DNA from: Sapria himalayana | Taxonomy: Eukaryota > Streptophyta > Magnoliopsida > Malpighiales > Rafflesiaceae | Direction of reading: 5' to 3' | Assembly (NCBI GenBank): GCA_029783825.1 | Contig: JAREIK010002980.1 | Coordinates: forward strand, 1 to 64,000 | Length of the DNA: 64,000 nt | In this document: in pieces, positions 54,494 through 64,000 of the stretch | Numbering within the stretch: the stretch's first letter is position 1 | Layout of the letters: each line of letters starts with the position of its first letter | Notes under the pieces: generated by a model | What the model saw: only the letters and a program-made list of their open reading frames with translations | What the model was told of the DNA's origin: nothing | The model's database searches: none | Program-made: the position numbers and the translations under genes

Positions 54494-55066
54494 TGCTGTA
54501 TATGTAATTTATTTTTTGAAATCTGTTTGTATAACCAAATATTTATTCTTTTTTATTATTTTCATGTAAGTGTAGGAAAGGAAATATTAAGAGGTCAGGG
54601 ATGTAGCAGTAGCACAATAACAGAGGTCTCGCTGACCGGACAACGGGCCAAAATTGGATTAGAGCCTAGCCCGTCTCATGATCCGACCTGCTACGGTTAA
54701 ATGAACCGAGATAAATTTTAATATAAAATGTTTTGTAATTTTATTTTTGGGTGGCTATTTTTGGACCCGTGAAACTTTTCATTGTCTCTCAATCTCTATG
54801 TGCGATTTATCGTGACTATTCTATGTGCTGCATACTGTAAGACATTTCTGTTGCTTTAATTTGTAACGCATAAACATTTTCTGGTGGATTTAGCAAGTCG
54901 TACTGAGTGACTAGCGAACCATGTTATTTTCGGTGTTTATTTCTCATTTTTTGATTCTATCAAAGATGGTTGCTGAATTGAGATATATATATATATTTCT
55001 TGTTTTCTATTGTTTTTGTGTTTCTATATCTCAATCTCACTACCGTGGAAGCACAATTGCTCAACA
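54494..55066. mobile_element. Solo LTR of an LTR retrotransposon, copy 2
   Basis: Same element as 5386-5873, again TG...CA between ATTAT repeats (54489-54493 and 55067-55071), 573 bp long. The 85-bp length difference is one block at 54626-54710 that copy 1 lacks. The 75-codon frame at 54473-54700 starts in satellite and its C-terminal part lies in that block, so I do not call a gene. Same site and same duplication indicate descent from one insertion rather than two. Confidence 0.7.
54626..54710. other. 85-bp block present only in solo LTR copy 2
   Basis: The block begins GTCTCGCTGACCGGAC, is GC-richer than its flanks and is bordered by GAG on both sides. Copy 1 has a single GAG there (about 5515-5517). 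Either copy 1 lost it by a deletion between GAG microhomologies or copy 2 gained it. No terminal inverted repeat is visible. Confidence 0.7.
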
Positions 55067-58000
55067 ATTATATATGGTATACCAGTTGAATGAATCAATT
55101 ATTTAGTAGTTTTGTCATTTAGGTGTTTAGCAATTTATGCTTTTAGGCATTTAGTGCTATATAGGTTTTATTTATATAATAAAAATAATTTTTTTTTTGA
55201 TTTTGAAAGGATATAACCTTTAAAAATAAAATAATTTTTAAAATCTTTTGAAATGTGAATACCATGTATAATTATATTAATCTTATTAATTATATATGAT
55301 ATAATTTCAATATAAATAATTTTAATGATAGATATTATAATAATGATCAAAAATTAAATTAATAAACTATTATTAATAATATAAATATTAATTAAAATAT
55401 ATTAACATAATATAAAATGATTCAAAATCAAATAAAAATATATTACTAAATAATAATATTTAATTTTTAAAAATTTCCATCTTTTTATAAGCTTATATTT
55501 TTTTATGATTAAAAATAAATTATTTAAATAATATCTATCTCATTCGAAATTTATTTTCTAATTTATTTTTCTAAAAAATTAAACTATTAATAATTAAAAT
55601 GAATGTTTAAAATTATAATAAATAGAAATAAAAATGAGATTTAATATTTATTAAGTAGTATACAGATGATATAAGGTTTATGTATTTAGGGGTTTCGGGT
55701 TTTATGAGCTACTGATTTAATTAACTAAACATTTAGTGATCTATAGGTTTTATTTTATAAAGAAATAACAAAAAAAATTATTTTTTGTATTCTTTCTCAT
55801 TTTTTAAGATTATAACCTTTGAAAATATAATAATTTTTAAATTTTTTTTCAAAAGTGAATACAATATTTATTTATAATAATCATAATAATTATATATCAT
55901 ATAAATTCAATATAAACAATTTTATTGATAGATATTCTATTAATTATCAAAAAATAAATTAAAAATCTATTATGATTAAGATTGATATTACTTAAAATAT
56001 AATATCGAAACCTAAAATGATTCAAAAGCAAAGTAAAGTATTTTACTTAATAATAATTATTTGTTCTTAATTTTTTATTCTTTTTACAAGCTTATCTATT
56101 TATTAATGAAAATAATTTTTATAAATTATATTTTATACTCATATTTTATTTTATAATTAATATATATATATATAAATAATAACTTAACAATCAAAATGAA
56201 TTTTTTAAATTATAATGAAAACCAATAAAAATAAGATTTATTAATTATTATTTAGGGTATACCGGTTTAAAGTATTATCTATATAGGAGGATCGTGATTT
56301 TGTAGTTTAGTGATTTAAGTATTTAGGCATTTAGTGATTTATAGGTTTTATTTAAACAATGAAATAGAAAAAAATATTTTTTTTTTCAAATGTTCAATGG
56401 TTATTATCTTTGAAAATATAAAAATTTTAAAACTTTTTTCAAAAGTTAATACAATATTTAGTTATAATAATTATAAAATCTATATATCATATAAATTCAA
56501 TATAAAAATTTTTATTGATAAATATTCTAATAATGATCAAAAAATAAATTAATAATCTATTATTGATAAGTTAGATATCAATTAAAATATAATTACAAAA
56601 CATAAAATGATTCAGAAACAAAGCAAAATATATTAATATTTAATATTTTTTTATTTTTAATTTTTTTCTTCTTTTATTAAGTTTATCGATATTTTTTTGT
56701 TGAAAAATAATTTATATAAATTATATTTGTATAACTTATAATTTATTGTGTAATTAATATTTATATAAAAATAAATAAATAAATAATTAAAATGAATATT
56801 TAAAATTATAAGATCAAAAAATAAATTAATATGTTATTATTAATATGATAGATATAAATTAAAATATAATTAAAAAACCTAATATGATTCAAAAACAATG
56901 TTAAATTTATTACTAAATAATAATTTTTGTTTTTTAGTTTTTGCTTCTTTTTATAAGCTTATATATTTTTTTGATGAAAAATAAATTATTTAAATTATAT
57001 TGGTATCATCATAATTTATTTTGTAATTAATATTTCAATATATTATTTAAATTATATTTAAGGTTTATGAGTTTAAAGGTTTAAATATTTAGGGGCTTCG
57101 GGGTTTAAAAGTTTAGAGATTTATGTGTTTAGGCATTTAATGGTTTATAAGTTTTATTTAAACAATGATATAAGAAAAAAATTCATTTTTTGTTATTTTT
57201 TCTCATTTTATAAGGTTATAGCCTTTCAAAATATAACAATTTTGAAATTTTTTTTAAATGTGAATACTATATTTAGTTATGATAATATTAATAATTATAT
57301 TTCATAAATATTCAATATAAACAATTATATTGATAGATATTATATTAATGATCAAAAAATAAATTACAAAACTATTATAAATAAGATAGATATTATTTTA
57401 AATATATTTGAAAAAAGTGAATTTAATCAAAATCAAAGTAAAATATATTACAAAATAATACTTTCTTTGATGTTTTGCTTCTTTTTATAAGTTTATATTT
57501 TTTTAATTAAAAGTAAATTAATTAAATTATATTTGTCTTCCTCATAATTTATTTTTAATTTATAATTCTATAAAAATAAATTATAAATAATTAAAATAAA
57601 TATTTAAAACTATAATGATTACAAATAAAATAGAAATTTATTATTTATTATTCAGGATATACTAGTTTAATGGTTTATGTATTTAGGTGTTTTGGGGTTT
57701 AGTGATTTAAATATTTAGGCCTTTAGTGATTTATAGTTTTTATTTAAAGAATGAAAAAATAAAAAATTTAATTTTTTGATTTTTTTTAATTTTTGAAGGT
57801 TATAACCTTTGAAATTATAATAATTTTTAATTTTTTTTAAATGTGAATATAATATTCTGTTATAATAATCTTAATAATTATATATAATGAAAACTCAATA
57901 AAAATAATTTTATATATAGATATTATAATAATGATCAATAAAAAATTAATAAACTATTATTAATAAGAATGATATAAATTAAAATATAATTGCAAAATCT

Positions 58001-58966
58001 AAAATGATTCAAAATAAAAATAAAATATATTACTAAATAATAAATTTTTGTTTTTAAAATGATGACTCTTTTTATAAAAATATATATTTTTTGATGAAAA
58101 AAAATTTATTTAAATTAGATCTGTCTCACTAATAATTTATTTTGTAATTAATATTTCTATAAAAATAAACTCATAAATAATTAAAATAAAAATTTAAAAA
58201 TATACTTAATAAAAATTAAATTGAGATTTATGATTTTTAATTAATGTACACCTGTTTAATAATTTAAGTATTTAAAGGTTTTCTCATTTAGGAGGTTAGC
58301 AATTTATGTTTTTAGGCATTTAGTGGTTTATAGGTTTTATTTAAACAATAAAATAACAAAAAAAATTTGTAATTTTTTCTCATTTTCATAGGTTATAACC
58401 TTTGAAAATATAATAATATTTAAAATTTTTTGAAATATGAATAGAATATTTAATTATAATAATATTAATAATTATATATGATATAAATTCAATATAAACA
58501 ATTTTATTGATAGATATATAATAATGATCAAATTTAAATTAATAAACTATTAATAAAAAGATTGATATTAATTAAAAAATATTTACAAAAGCCAAATTGA
58601 TTCAAAATTTAAGTAAAATATATTACTGGATAATCATTTTTAATTTTTAAATTTTTACTTCTTTTATAAGCATATATTTTTTCGATTAAAAATAAATTAA
58701 TTAAAATATATATGTTGCTCTCATATTTTAATTTGTAATAAATCTTTCTATAAAAATAAACTAATAATTAAAATGAATATTTAAAATTATAATAAATAGA
58801 AATAAAAATTAGATTTATTAATTATTAATTAGTATATAGCGGTTTAATAGTTTATGTATTTAAGCATTATGAGGTTTAGGAGTTTACTCATTTAACAGTG
58901 TATGCATTTAGTAGTTTATAGGTTTTATTAGAAATATAAAATAATAAAAAATTTATTTTTATTATT

Positions 58967-59004
58967 TTTTGATATTTTCAAAGGTACCTTTGAAAATATC
59001 AAAA
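58967..59004. repeat. 38-bp perfect palindrome with shortened centre
   Basis: The centre is GGTACC instead of GGTTATAACC, and complementarity extends 19 bp to each side, ending TTTTGATATTTTC on the left and GAAAATATCAAAA on the right. Other monomers read AAAATATAATAA on the right, so the right flank has been changed to match the left arm. It is the longest perfect palindrome I found. Confidence 0.95.
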
Positions 59005-60233
59005 TTTTTAAAATTTTTTTAAATGTGAATACAATATTTAGTTATAATAATCATTATATTTATATATTATATAAATTCAATATAAACAATTTTATTTAAA
59101 AATATTCTAATAATGATCAAAAAATAAATTAATAATCTATTATTAATAAGATAGATATCAATTAAAATATAATTACAAAACCTAAAATGATTCAGAAGAA
59201 AAACAATATATATTACTATATAATAATTTTTTGTTTTGAAATTTTTTTTTAAAAAAGCTTATCAATAATTTTTTGATGAAAAATAATTTACATAAATTAT
59301 ATTTGTCTAACCCAATTTGTTTTGTAATTAATCTTTATATATAAATAAACAAATAAATAATTAAAATGAATATTTAAAATTATAATAAAAAAAAGAAATT
59401 TTTTATTTATTATTTAGGGATACTAGTTTAATTTAAATTAGATCTGTCTCACTAATATTTTATTTTGTAATTAATTTTTCTAAAAAATAAATTGATAAAT
59501 AATTAAAATGAAAATTTAAAATTATACTAAATAAAAATTAAATTGTGATTTATGATTTATTATTAATGTATACCAGTTTAATGATTTTAGTATTTAGAGG
59601 TTTTGTCATTTTTAGTTATGCGATTTATGTTTTTAGGCTTTTAGTGGTTTATAGGTTTTATTTAAAAAAATAAAATAACAAAAAAAATTTCTATAATTTT
59701 TTATCAATTTCATTGGTTATATAACATTTGAAAATATAATAATATTTAAAATTTTTTGAAATTTTAATACAATATTTTGTTATAATAATAGTAATAATTA
59801 TATATCATATAAATTTAATATAAATAATTTTATTGATAGATATTATAATAATGATCAAAAATAAAATTTATAAACTATTAATATAAAGATAAATATTAAT
59901 TAAAAAATATTTACAAAACCCAAATTGATTCAAAATTAAACTTATATTACTTAATAATAATTTTTAATTTTTAAATTTATACTTCTTTTATAAGCGTATA
60001 TTTTTATTAGATAAATAATATATTATTTGAATTATATTAATCCCACTCATAATTTATTTTGTAATAAATATTTCTAAATAAATACACTAATAAATAATAA
60101 AAATGAATATTTAAAAATATAATAAATAGCAATAAAAAATAGATTTATTAATTATTAAGTAGTATTTAGCGGTTTAATGGTTTATGTATTTAAGCATTAC
60201 GGGATTTAAGAGTTTAGTGATTTAACTTTATAT

Positions 60234-60241
60234 GGATTTAG
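60234..60241. repeat. 8-bp target-site duplication of hAT copy B, left (mutated)
   Basis: GGATTTAG here and GCATTGAG at 63992-63999 each differ by one base from the exact GCATTTAG of copy A. Both flanks descend from the same 8-bp duplication. Confidence 0.85.
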
Positions 60242-60441
60242 TAGGACTACTCACGGGACTCAGAGATTCACGACCCGACCCGAAGTCTTGTCCCGAAAGA
60301 ATTGGGACTGAGAAAAATCCGTTGACTTTGACTTTTCCTGTCTCGTTCTGTCACGTATTTTTTCATTTGGGATGGTTCCAGATCTTAAGCAATATCAATC
60401 CGAGAACCATCCCATCCTAAAAATCTGATACTAGAACCAGG

Positions 60442-60452
60442 AATATATATAT

Positions 60453-60509
<57 letters not shown>

Positions 60510-60520
60510 TATTATATATA
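60442..60520. repeat. (AT)n microsatellite in hAT copy B
   Basis: About 79 bp of nearly pure AT, broken by a few AA or TT steps. Copy A has only 14 bp at the same place (29258-29271). Confidence 0.95.
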
Positions 60521-60891
60521 ACATGAGATGCCACCAATTCAGCTACTGCCTAATCAATTCCGATGCAACTATTGCTGTTCCGACGAGTTCCAGGCCACCT
60601 CACGCCATTCCAGCCATGTTCAGTTAGGTCCAGCCCTTATCCGTCGCACTTCTGGTTGCCTCCACCGTCCCAGATGCTACCAGCCTTTTGGTTTGTTTTT
60701 CTGACGAGAATTGAGTGATTAATTATTTTTATTATGTGTCTCAGTCAATTTTGTTGAGTATTGGTTGTGGTGTTGTGGTTGAGCCGAATGAGTGGGCTGA
60801 ATGTGTTACAGTTAGTTTTGTATAGCTTGCTTGTTTAAAATATTTATATGTATTTATGTTTAACATATCATATTAATTAATGGCAATGCAG

Positions 60892-63175
60892 ATGGCACAA
60901 TCCAGCTGTAAACAAAAAATACAATAAATTGAAGATGATCACAATTCAAATGATCAAAGTACTGGTAAATCCAATCATCATCCTTTTATGAACCCTCCTA
61001 TTGTTACGGTAGGTTCTTCAATTCCAATTGTAAAAGAAAGTCAAGGTACATCTGAACCTCAAGATAATAAAAAGTATAAGTCTGCTATTTGGGAAACTTA
61101 TGAGATCTTAGTTGATTCAAAGGGAAATAAAACTGGTAGGGCAGCTTGTATATGGTTTAGGAAAGAATATTTGATAAAAAGTGATCAAGGTACTTCGGGT
61201 TTATGAAAATACTTGAGAGAGACTTGTAGGAAATTTTTACACAAAAAAGAATTAATAGAAGCTCACAAAGGTAAAGACAAGTCACAAACTTTGTTGAGTT
61301 TCACTAAAGGTACTAGATCAGAGCATAACAAATTAACTTGTTGGAAATTTGATCAACAACTAGTTAGGGAGGCTTTGGTGAAAATGATCATAAAAGATGA
61401 ATTGCCATTTTGTTTTGTTGAGAGGGATGAGTTTAATGAGTTTTGTGAAGTTAGTGTGCCTCATTTTAAAATTCCATCTAAGCACTATGTGTTAAGGGAT
61501 TGTTTTCCTTTGTTTGTGAAGGAAAATAAGAAATTATTTGATAGCATATCAACTCATTATTGTAGAGTTTCATTGACTACCGACACTTGGACTAGCATTC
61601 AAAATTTGTCTAATATATGTTTGACTGTTCATTTCATTGATTCTCAATGGAATATGCATAAAAGACTTTTGAACTTTTCTTAATTAAAATCATTCTAGAG
61701 TTAATATTAGAAATGCTATTGAGTTTTGCATGAATGAATGGGGTTTGAGAAAGTTGATGTGCATTACTGTTGACAATGCATCAAATAATGATGTTGCAGT
61801 TGAACAATTGAAAAAAAGGCTTGTGAAGAAAATTGTTGTACCTTTGATAGGCGAGCATTTTCATATGAGTTGTTGTGTTCATATCCTAAACTTAATTGTC
61901 AGAGATGGCATTGTAGTAGTTGAGGGTGCTATTCAAATAATTAGAGGTGTGGTGAAATATGTGAGGAGTAGTCCTAACAGATTAGATTTGTTTAAGTTAT
62001 GTGTTGAAGAAGAAAACTTGACATATGGATCTTCATTGCAATTAGATTGTCCTACAAGATGAAATTCAACTTATTTGATGCTACAAACTAATATAAAATA
62101 TCAAAAAGAATTTGATAAGTTGGAGGACAAAGACAAGAGCTTTTTGAAAAAGTTTGGTTCAGACATTCCAACTGAGAGGGACTGAACAAATGCCAAAATT
62201 TTGGCTCGTTTCTTGAAAACTTTTTATGAGGTAACTTGTAAATTTTCTGGCTCATAATATTCTACCTCTAGTGTTTATTTTCCTCAGATTATTCGAATTT
62301 TGAAAAAAATTGAGCTTTGTGAAAATAGTAGAGATACAATGGTGTCTGAAATGAATATGAAAATGAGGGATAAATTTAACAAATATTGGGGTTCTCTTCA
62401 GTCAACAAATATAATGCTTTTTGTTGCAGAAGTGTTGGATCCTAGATATAACCTCAAATATCACAAGGTTAAGTACGCTAAGCATTATGGAGAGGAATTG
62501 GCTAAAAATTTGGTGAAACAGGTTATAAATGCTTAGATGAGATGATGGATGATTATAAAGATTTAAATGAAGATGAATCAAAAGAAGATGATTTCTCTTC
62601 TACTGTGTTGAAGAAAAATTATGATTTCTTTGAAGGTAGTTATACTTATGTTGATCATTTTTTTTGTTGAATTGGAGAAATAACAAGAAGTTGCAGCTTT
62701 GGAAGAGTTGGATAGGTACTTGGAGGACGAACTTGAAAATAATAGAATTGATTTTGATCTTCTAAACTGGTGGAAGGTAAATGAGGTTAGGTATCCTTCT
62801 TTGGCAATTGTAGAAAGCGATGTATTTGCAATCCAAGCATCTACTATGGCCTACGAATCTACATTTAGCACTGGGGGGAGAACTTTAGATAAATATAGGA
62901 GTTCTTTAACACCAATTACAGCTGAAGTTCTCATATGTCTACAAGATTGGTTGAGAAGCTAAAAAAACCTATTGAAATTGAAGAATTAGTTCAAGACATT
63001 GATGATAATGAATCAGGTTAGTATACAAATCTTATAAATTTTAATTTCACTTTTACTTATTTTATTCATTCAATTTAATAAAAATATGGTTCAATTACAA
63101 TTCTCAGAGGGGTCACAAAATCCAAATATTCTTCAAACTATAGTTGGCCAACTAAATTTGGAATGGGTGTATTAA
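60892..63175 (+). pseudogene. hAT transposase, BED zinc-finger type, copy B, broken
   Basis: Colinear with copy A, from ATG 60892 (MAQSSCKQK). Remains in order: BED finger (about 61075-61235) with SAIWETYEIL, its second zinc-binding Cys changed to Phe (CIWF); SLTTDTWTS (about 61570); ITVDNASNNDV (about 61760); CCVHILNLIVRDGI (about 61875); dimerisation domain FDLLNWWKVNEVRYPSLA to LTPITAEVLICLQDWLRS (about 62755-62962). Stops: 60925, 61204, 62060 (Trp of the PTRW motif), 62183, 62255, a TAA near 62682 and 62960. Frameshifts: two single-base losses at about 61675-61695, one loss near 62532, one extra T near 62658. The original stop codon has become GAA (63161), so the last exon would read on to TAA at 63173. 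Stops at 60925 and 62255 match copy A. It is non-functional. Confidence 0.95.
63017..63107 (+). other. Intron near the 3' end of the transposase, copy B
   Basis: GT at 63017 and AG at 63107, 91 bp, colinear with 31775-31865 of copy A and with both splice dinucleotides retained. Confidence 0.65.
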
Positions 63176-63991
63176 ATTTTATAAGTTAATATTTTATTTT
63201 TTTATTACTCTTTCATCTTAGAAATTTATGTCTACATGATTAACACGTTTTCATCTTTGGTTGTCCTTCTACAGTGGAGGAAGAAAAGGGAGGATTTGTA
63301 GAAGAGATAATTAATTGGGTTTGGATTTTCATTGTTGTTCCGGGACGAACCTTTGAAATGATTATTATCATGGTTGTAATTAGTTGTATTTTTTTTGTTA
63401 TATTAAGCTGCCTAATTTTAGCAATTACTTAAGTAGTAATTGCTACCACCAATGTTTCTGGTCATCTTTAGCTATTCCTTAATATTTTAAGTAATTGTTA
63501 AAAAAATGTAGTATTGCTATTATGGTTAACTTTAACTCGGCTGAACAAAGCCAACTTGTGAAAATACAAAGAACCAAATTAAGCACACAACTCGATCCCA
63601 TTCTATTTAACATTTCTATCCTTTTCTGCACATAAAATCTTTTGACAAGGTAAGGGAACTTGTTTGTGGTATTCAGCCTATTTGACAAAATAAAATTGGC
63701 CCAATTTGAGTTTGAAAGATACATAACTATCGAATGATAAATGATACAACAAAAGGTTTCAACATGAACTAACTTGGCTGGTTTGAAGAAAATAAATTGA
63801 AAAAAATGTGCTAATTTTGTTCAATCCCGGAACCATTTTCTCCTAGAAAAAATCCCCGATCTATGTCCCCTCCCGTCCCGATATTTTCAACCTATGGGAC
63901 GGGCCTGGATCTTCAAAAAAAAATCTCCGAACCGTGGGAAGGGATTGGAGATTTGTAATCCCCATCCCATCCTATCCCATAAGCACCCATA
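63176..63991 (+). other. 3' noncoding and subterminal region of hAT copy B
   Basis: Matches 31922-32748 of copy A: possible second intron with acceptor CTTCTACAG near 63275, then sequence ending in GTCCC/GGGAC-rich subterminal repeats (about 63820-63990). The minus-strand frame at 63479-63724 is matched by a diverged one in copy A but shows no recognisable domain, so I do not call a gene. Confidence 0.5.
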
Positions 63992-64000
63992 GCATTGAGT

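Larger units (their letters stand above)
55067..60241. repeat. AT-rich ~595-bp satellite, array 7
   Basis: This array is gene-free, with anchors near 55210, 55812, 56400, 57215, 57801, 58391, 58985 and 59713 and a truncated monomer at about 59420-59570. It matches 5.9-10.6 kb in order, apart from a deletion junction near 56809 where AAAATTATA joins AGATCAAAAAATAAATTA. The last 8 bp (GGATTTAG, 60234-60241) are the left target duplication of hAT copy B. Confidence 0.95.
60242..63991 (+). mobile_element. hAT-superfamily DNA transposon, copy B (defective)
   Basis: 3,750 bp, colinear with copy A. Terminal repeats TAGGACTACTCACGGG and (inward from the far end) TATGGGTGCTTATGGG are more decayed, 10 of 16 alike. 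It keeps about 60 bp near 60390-60441 that copy A lacks and carries a long AT tract. Flanking satellite (TTTAACTTTATATG before the duplication, and a preceding AAATAGCAAT variant) is shared specifically with copy A, so the two are duplicates of one insertion. Only 9 bases follow it in the window. Confidence 0.95.

Noticed and set aside
54473..54700. 75-codon plus-strand frame at solo LTR copy 2
   Set aside because: It begins in satellite, crosses the LTR boundary, and its C-terminal part lies in the 85-bp block missing from copy 1.
1..64000. Functional centromere with CENP-B-like boxes
   Set aside because: I found no convincing CENP-B-box-like word. Centromere identity needs CENH3 data and cannot be read from sequence.
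1..64000. Organelle origin because of high AT content
   Set aside because: No mitochondrial or plastid gene, tRNA or rRNA is present. Satellite arrays, hAT elements and LTRs point to the nucleus.

Overview
The window looks like repetitive nuclear DNA from a flowering plant. The evidence is (i) two decayed hAT transposons whose transposase has the layout of plant BED zinc-finger (RICESLEEPER-like) proteins, (ii) a solo-LTR-like element with a 5-bp target duplication, and (iii) a T/G-rich block resembling the plant telomere motif TTTAGGG. I cannot name the species. I find no intact cellular gene, tRNA, rRNA, CRISPR array or organelle gene.

About 50 kb is one extremely AT-rich satellite with a monomer of roughly 590-600 bp. 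I counted about 80 copies by eye, using one anchor per monomer, a palindrome centred on GGTTATAACC. A full monomer has an AT-rich body, an 8-bp GGTATACC palindrome, a block of about 85 bp of degenerate TTTAGGN-like repeats, and then the GGTTATAACC palindrome with its arms. Monomers fall into recognisable types whose order recurs (for example 3.0-10.6 kb matches 52.2-59.5 kb, and 0.5-3.0 kb matches 11.8-14.4 kb and 45.2-47.1 kb). This is a scrambled higher-order repeat. Truncated monomers of about 150 bp and internal deletions mark the block boundaries.

Insertions interrupt the satellite. There are two copies of a solo LTR (5386-5873 and 54494-55066). A compound cassette of about 2.5 kb occurs three times (15546-18021, 24312-26784, 49040-51519). 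It resolves into a 1.1-kb insertion (part a), a 77-bp satellite remnant, and a 1.29-kb minus-strand segment with an A-rich tail (part b). A hAT element occurs twice (29108-32748 and 60242-63991). Every family sits at the same satellite position with the same junctions, so each was inserted once and then copied as part of the satellite blocks.

No genes act together here. The only protein-coding remnants are the two dead hAT transposases. They share two stop codons and also carry many private lesions, which orders events as insertion, inactivation, block duplication, further decay. I saw no new protein system. The unusual biology lies in the satellite: a long palindrome in each monomer (up to 38 bp), telomere-like blocks, foldbacks, and insertions amplified with the array.
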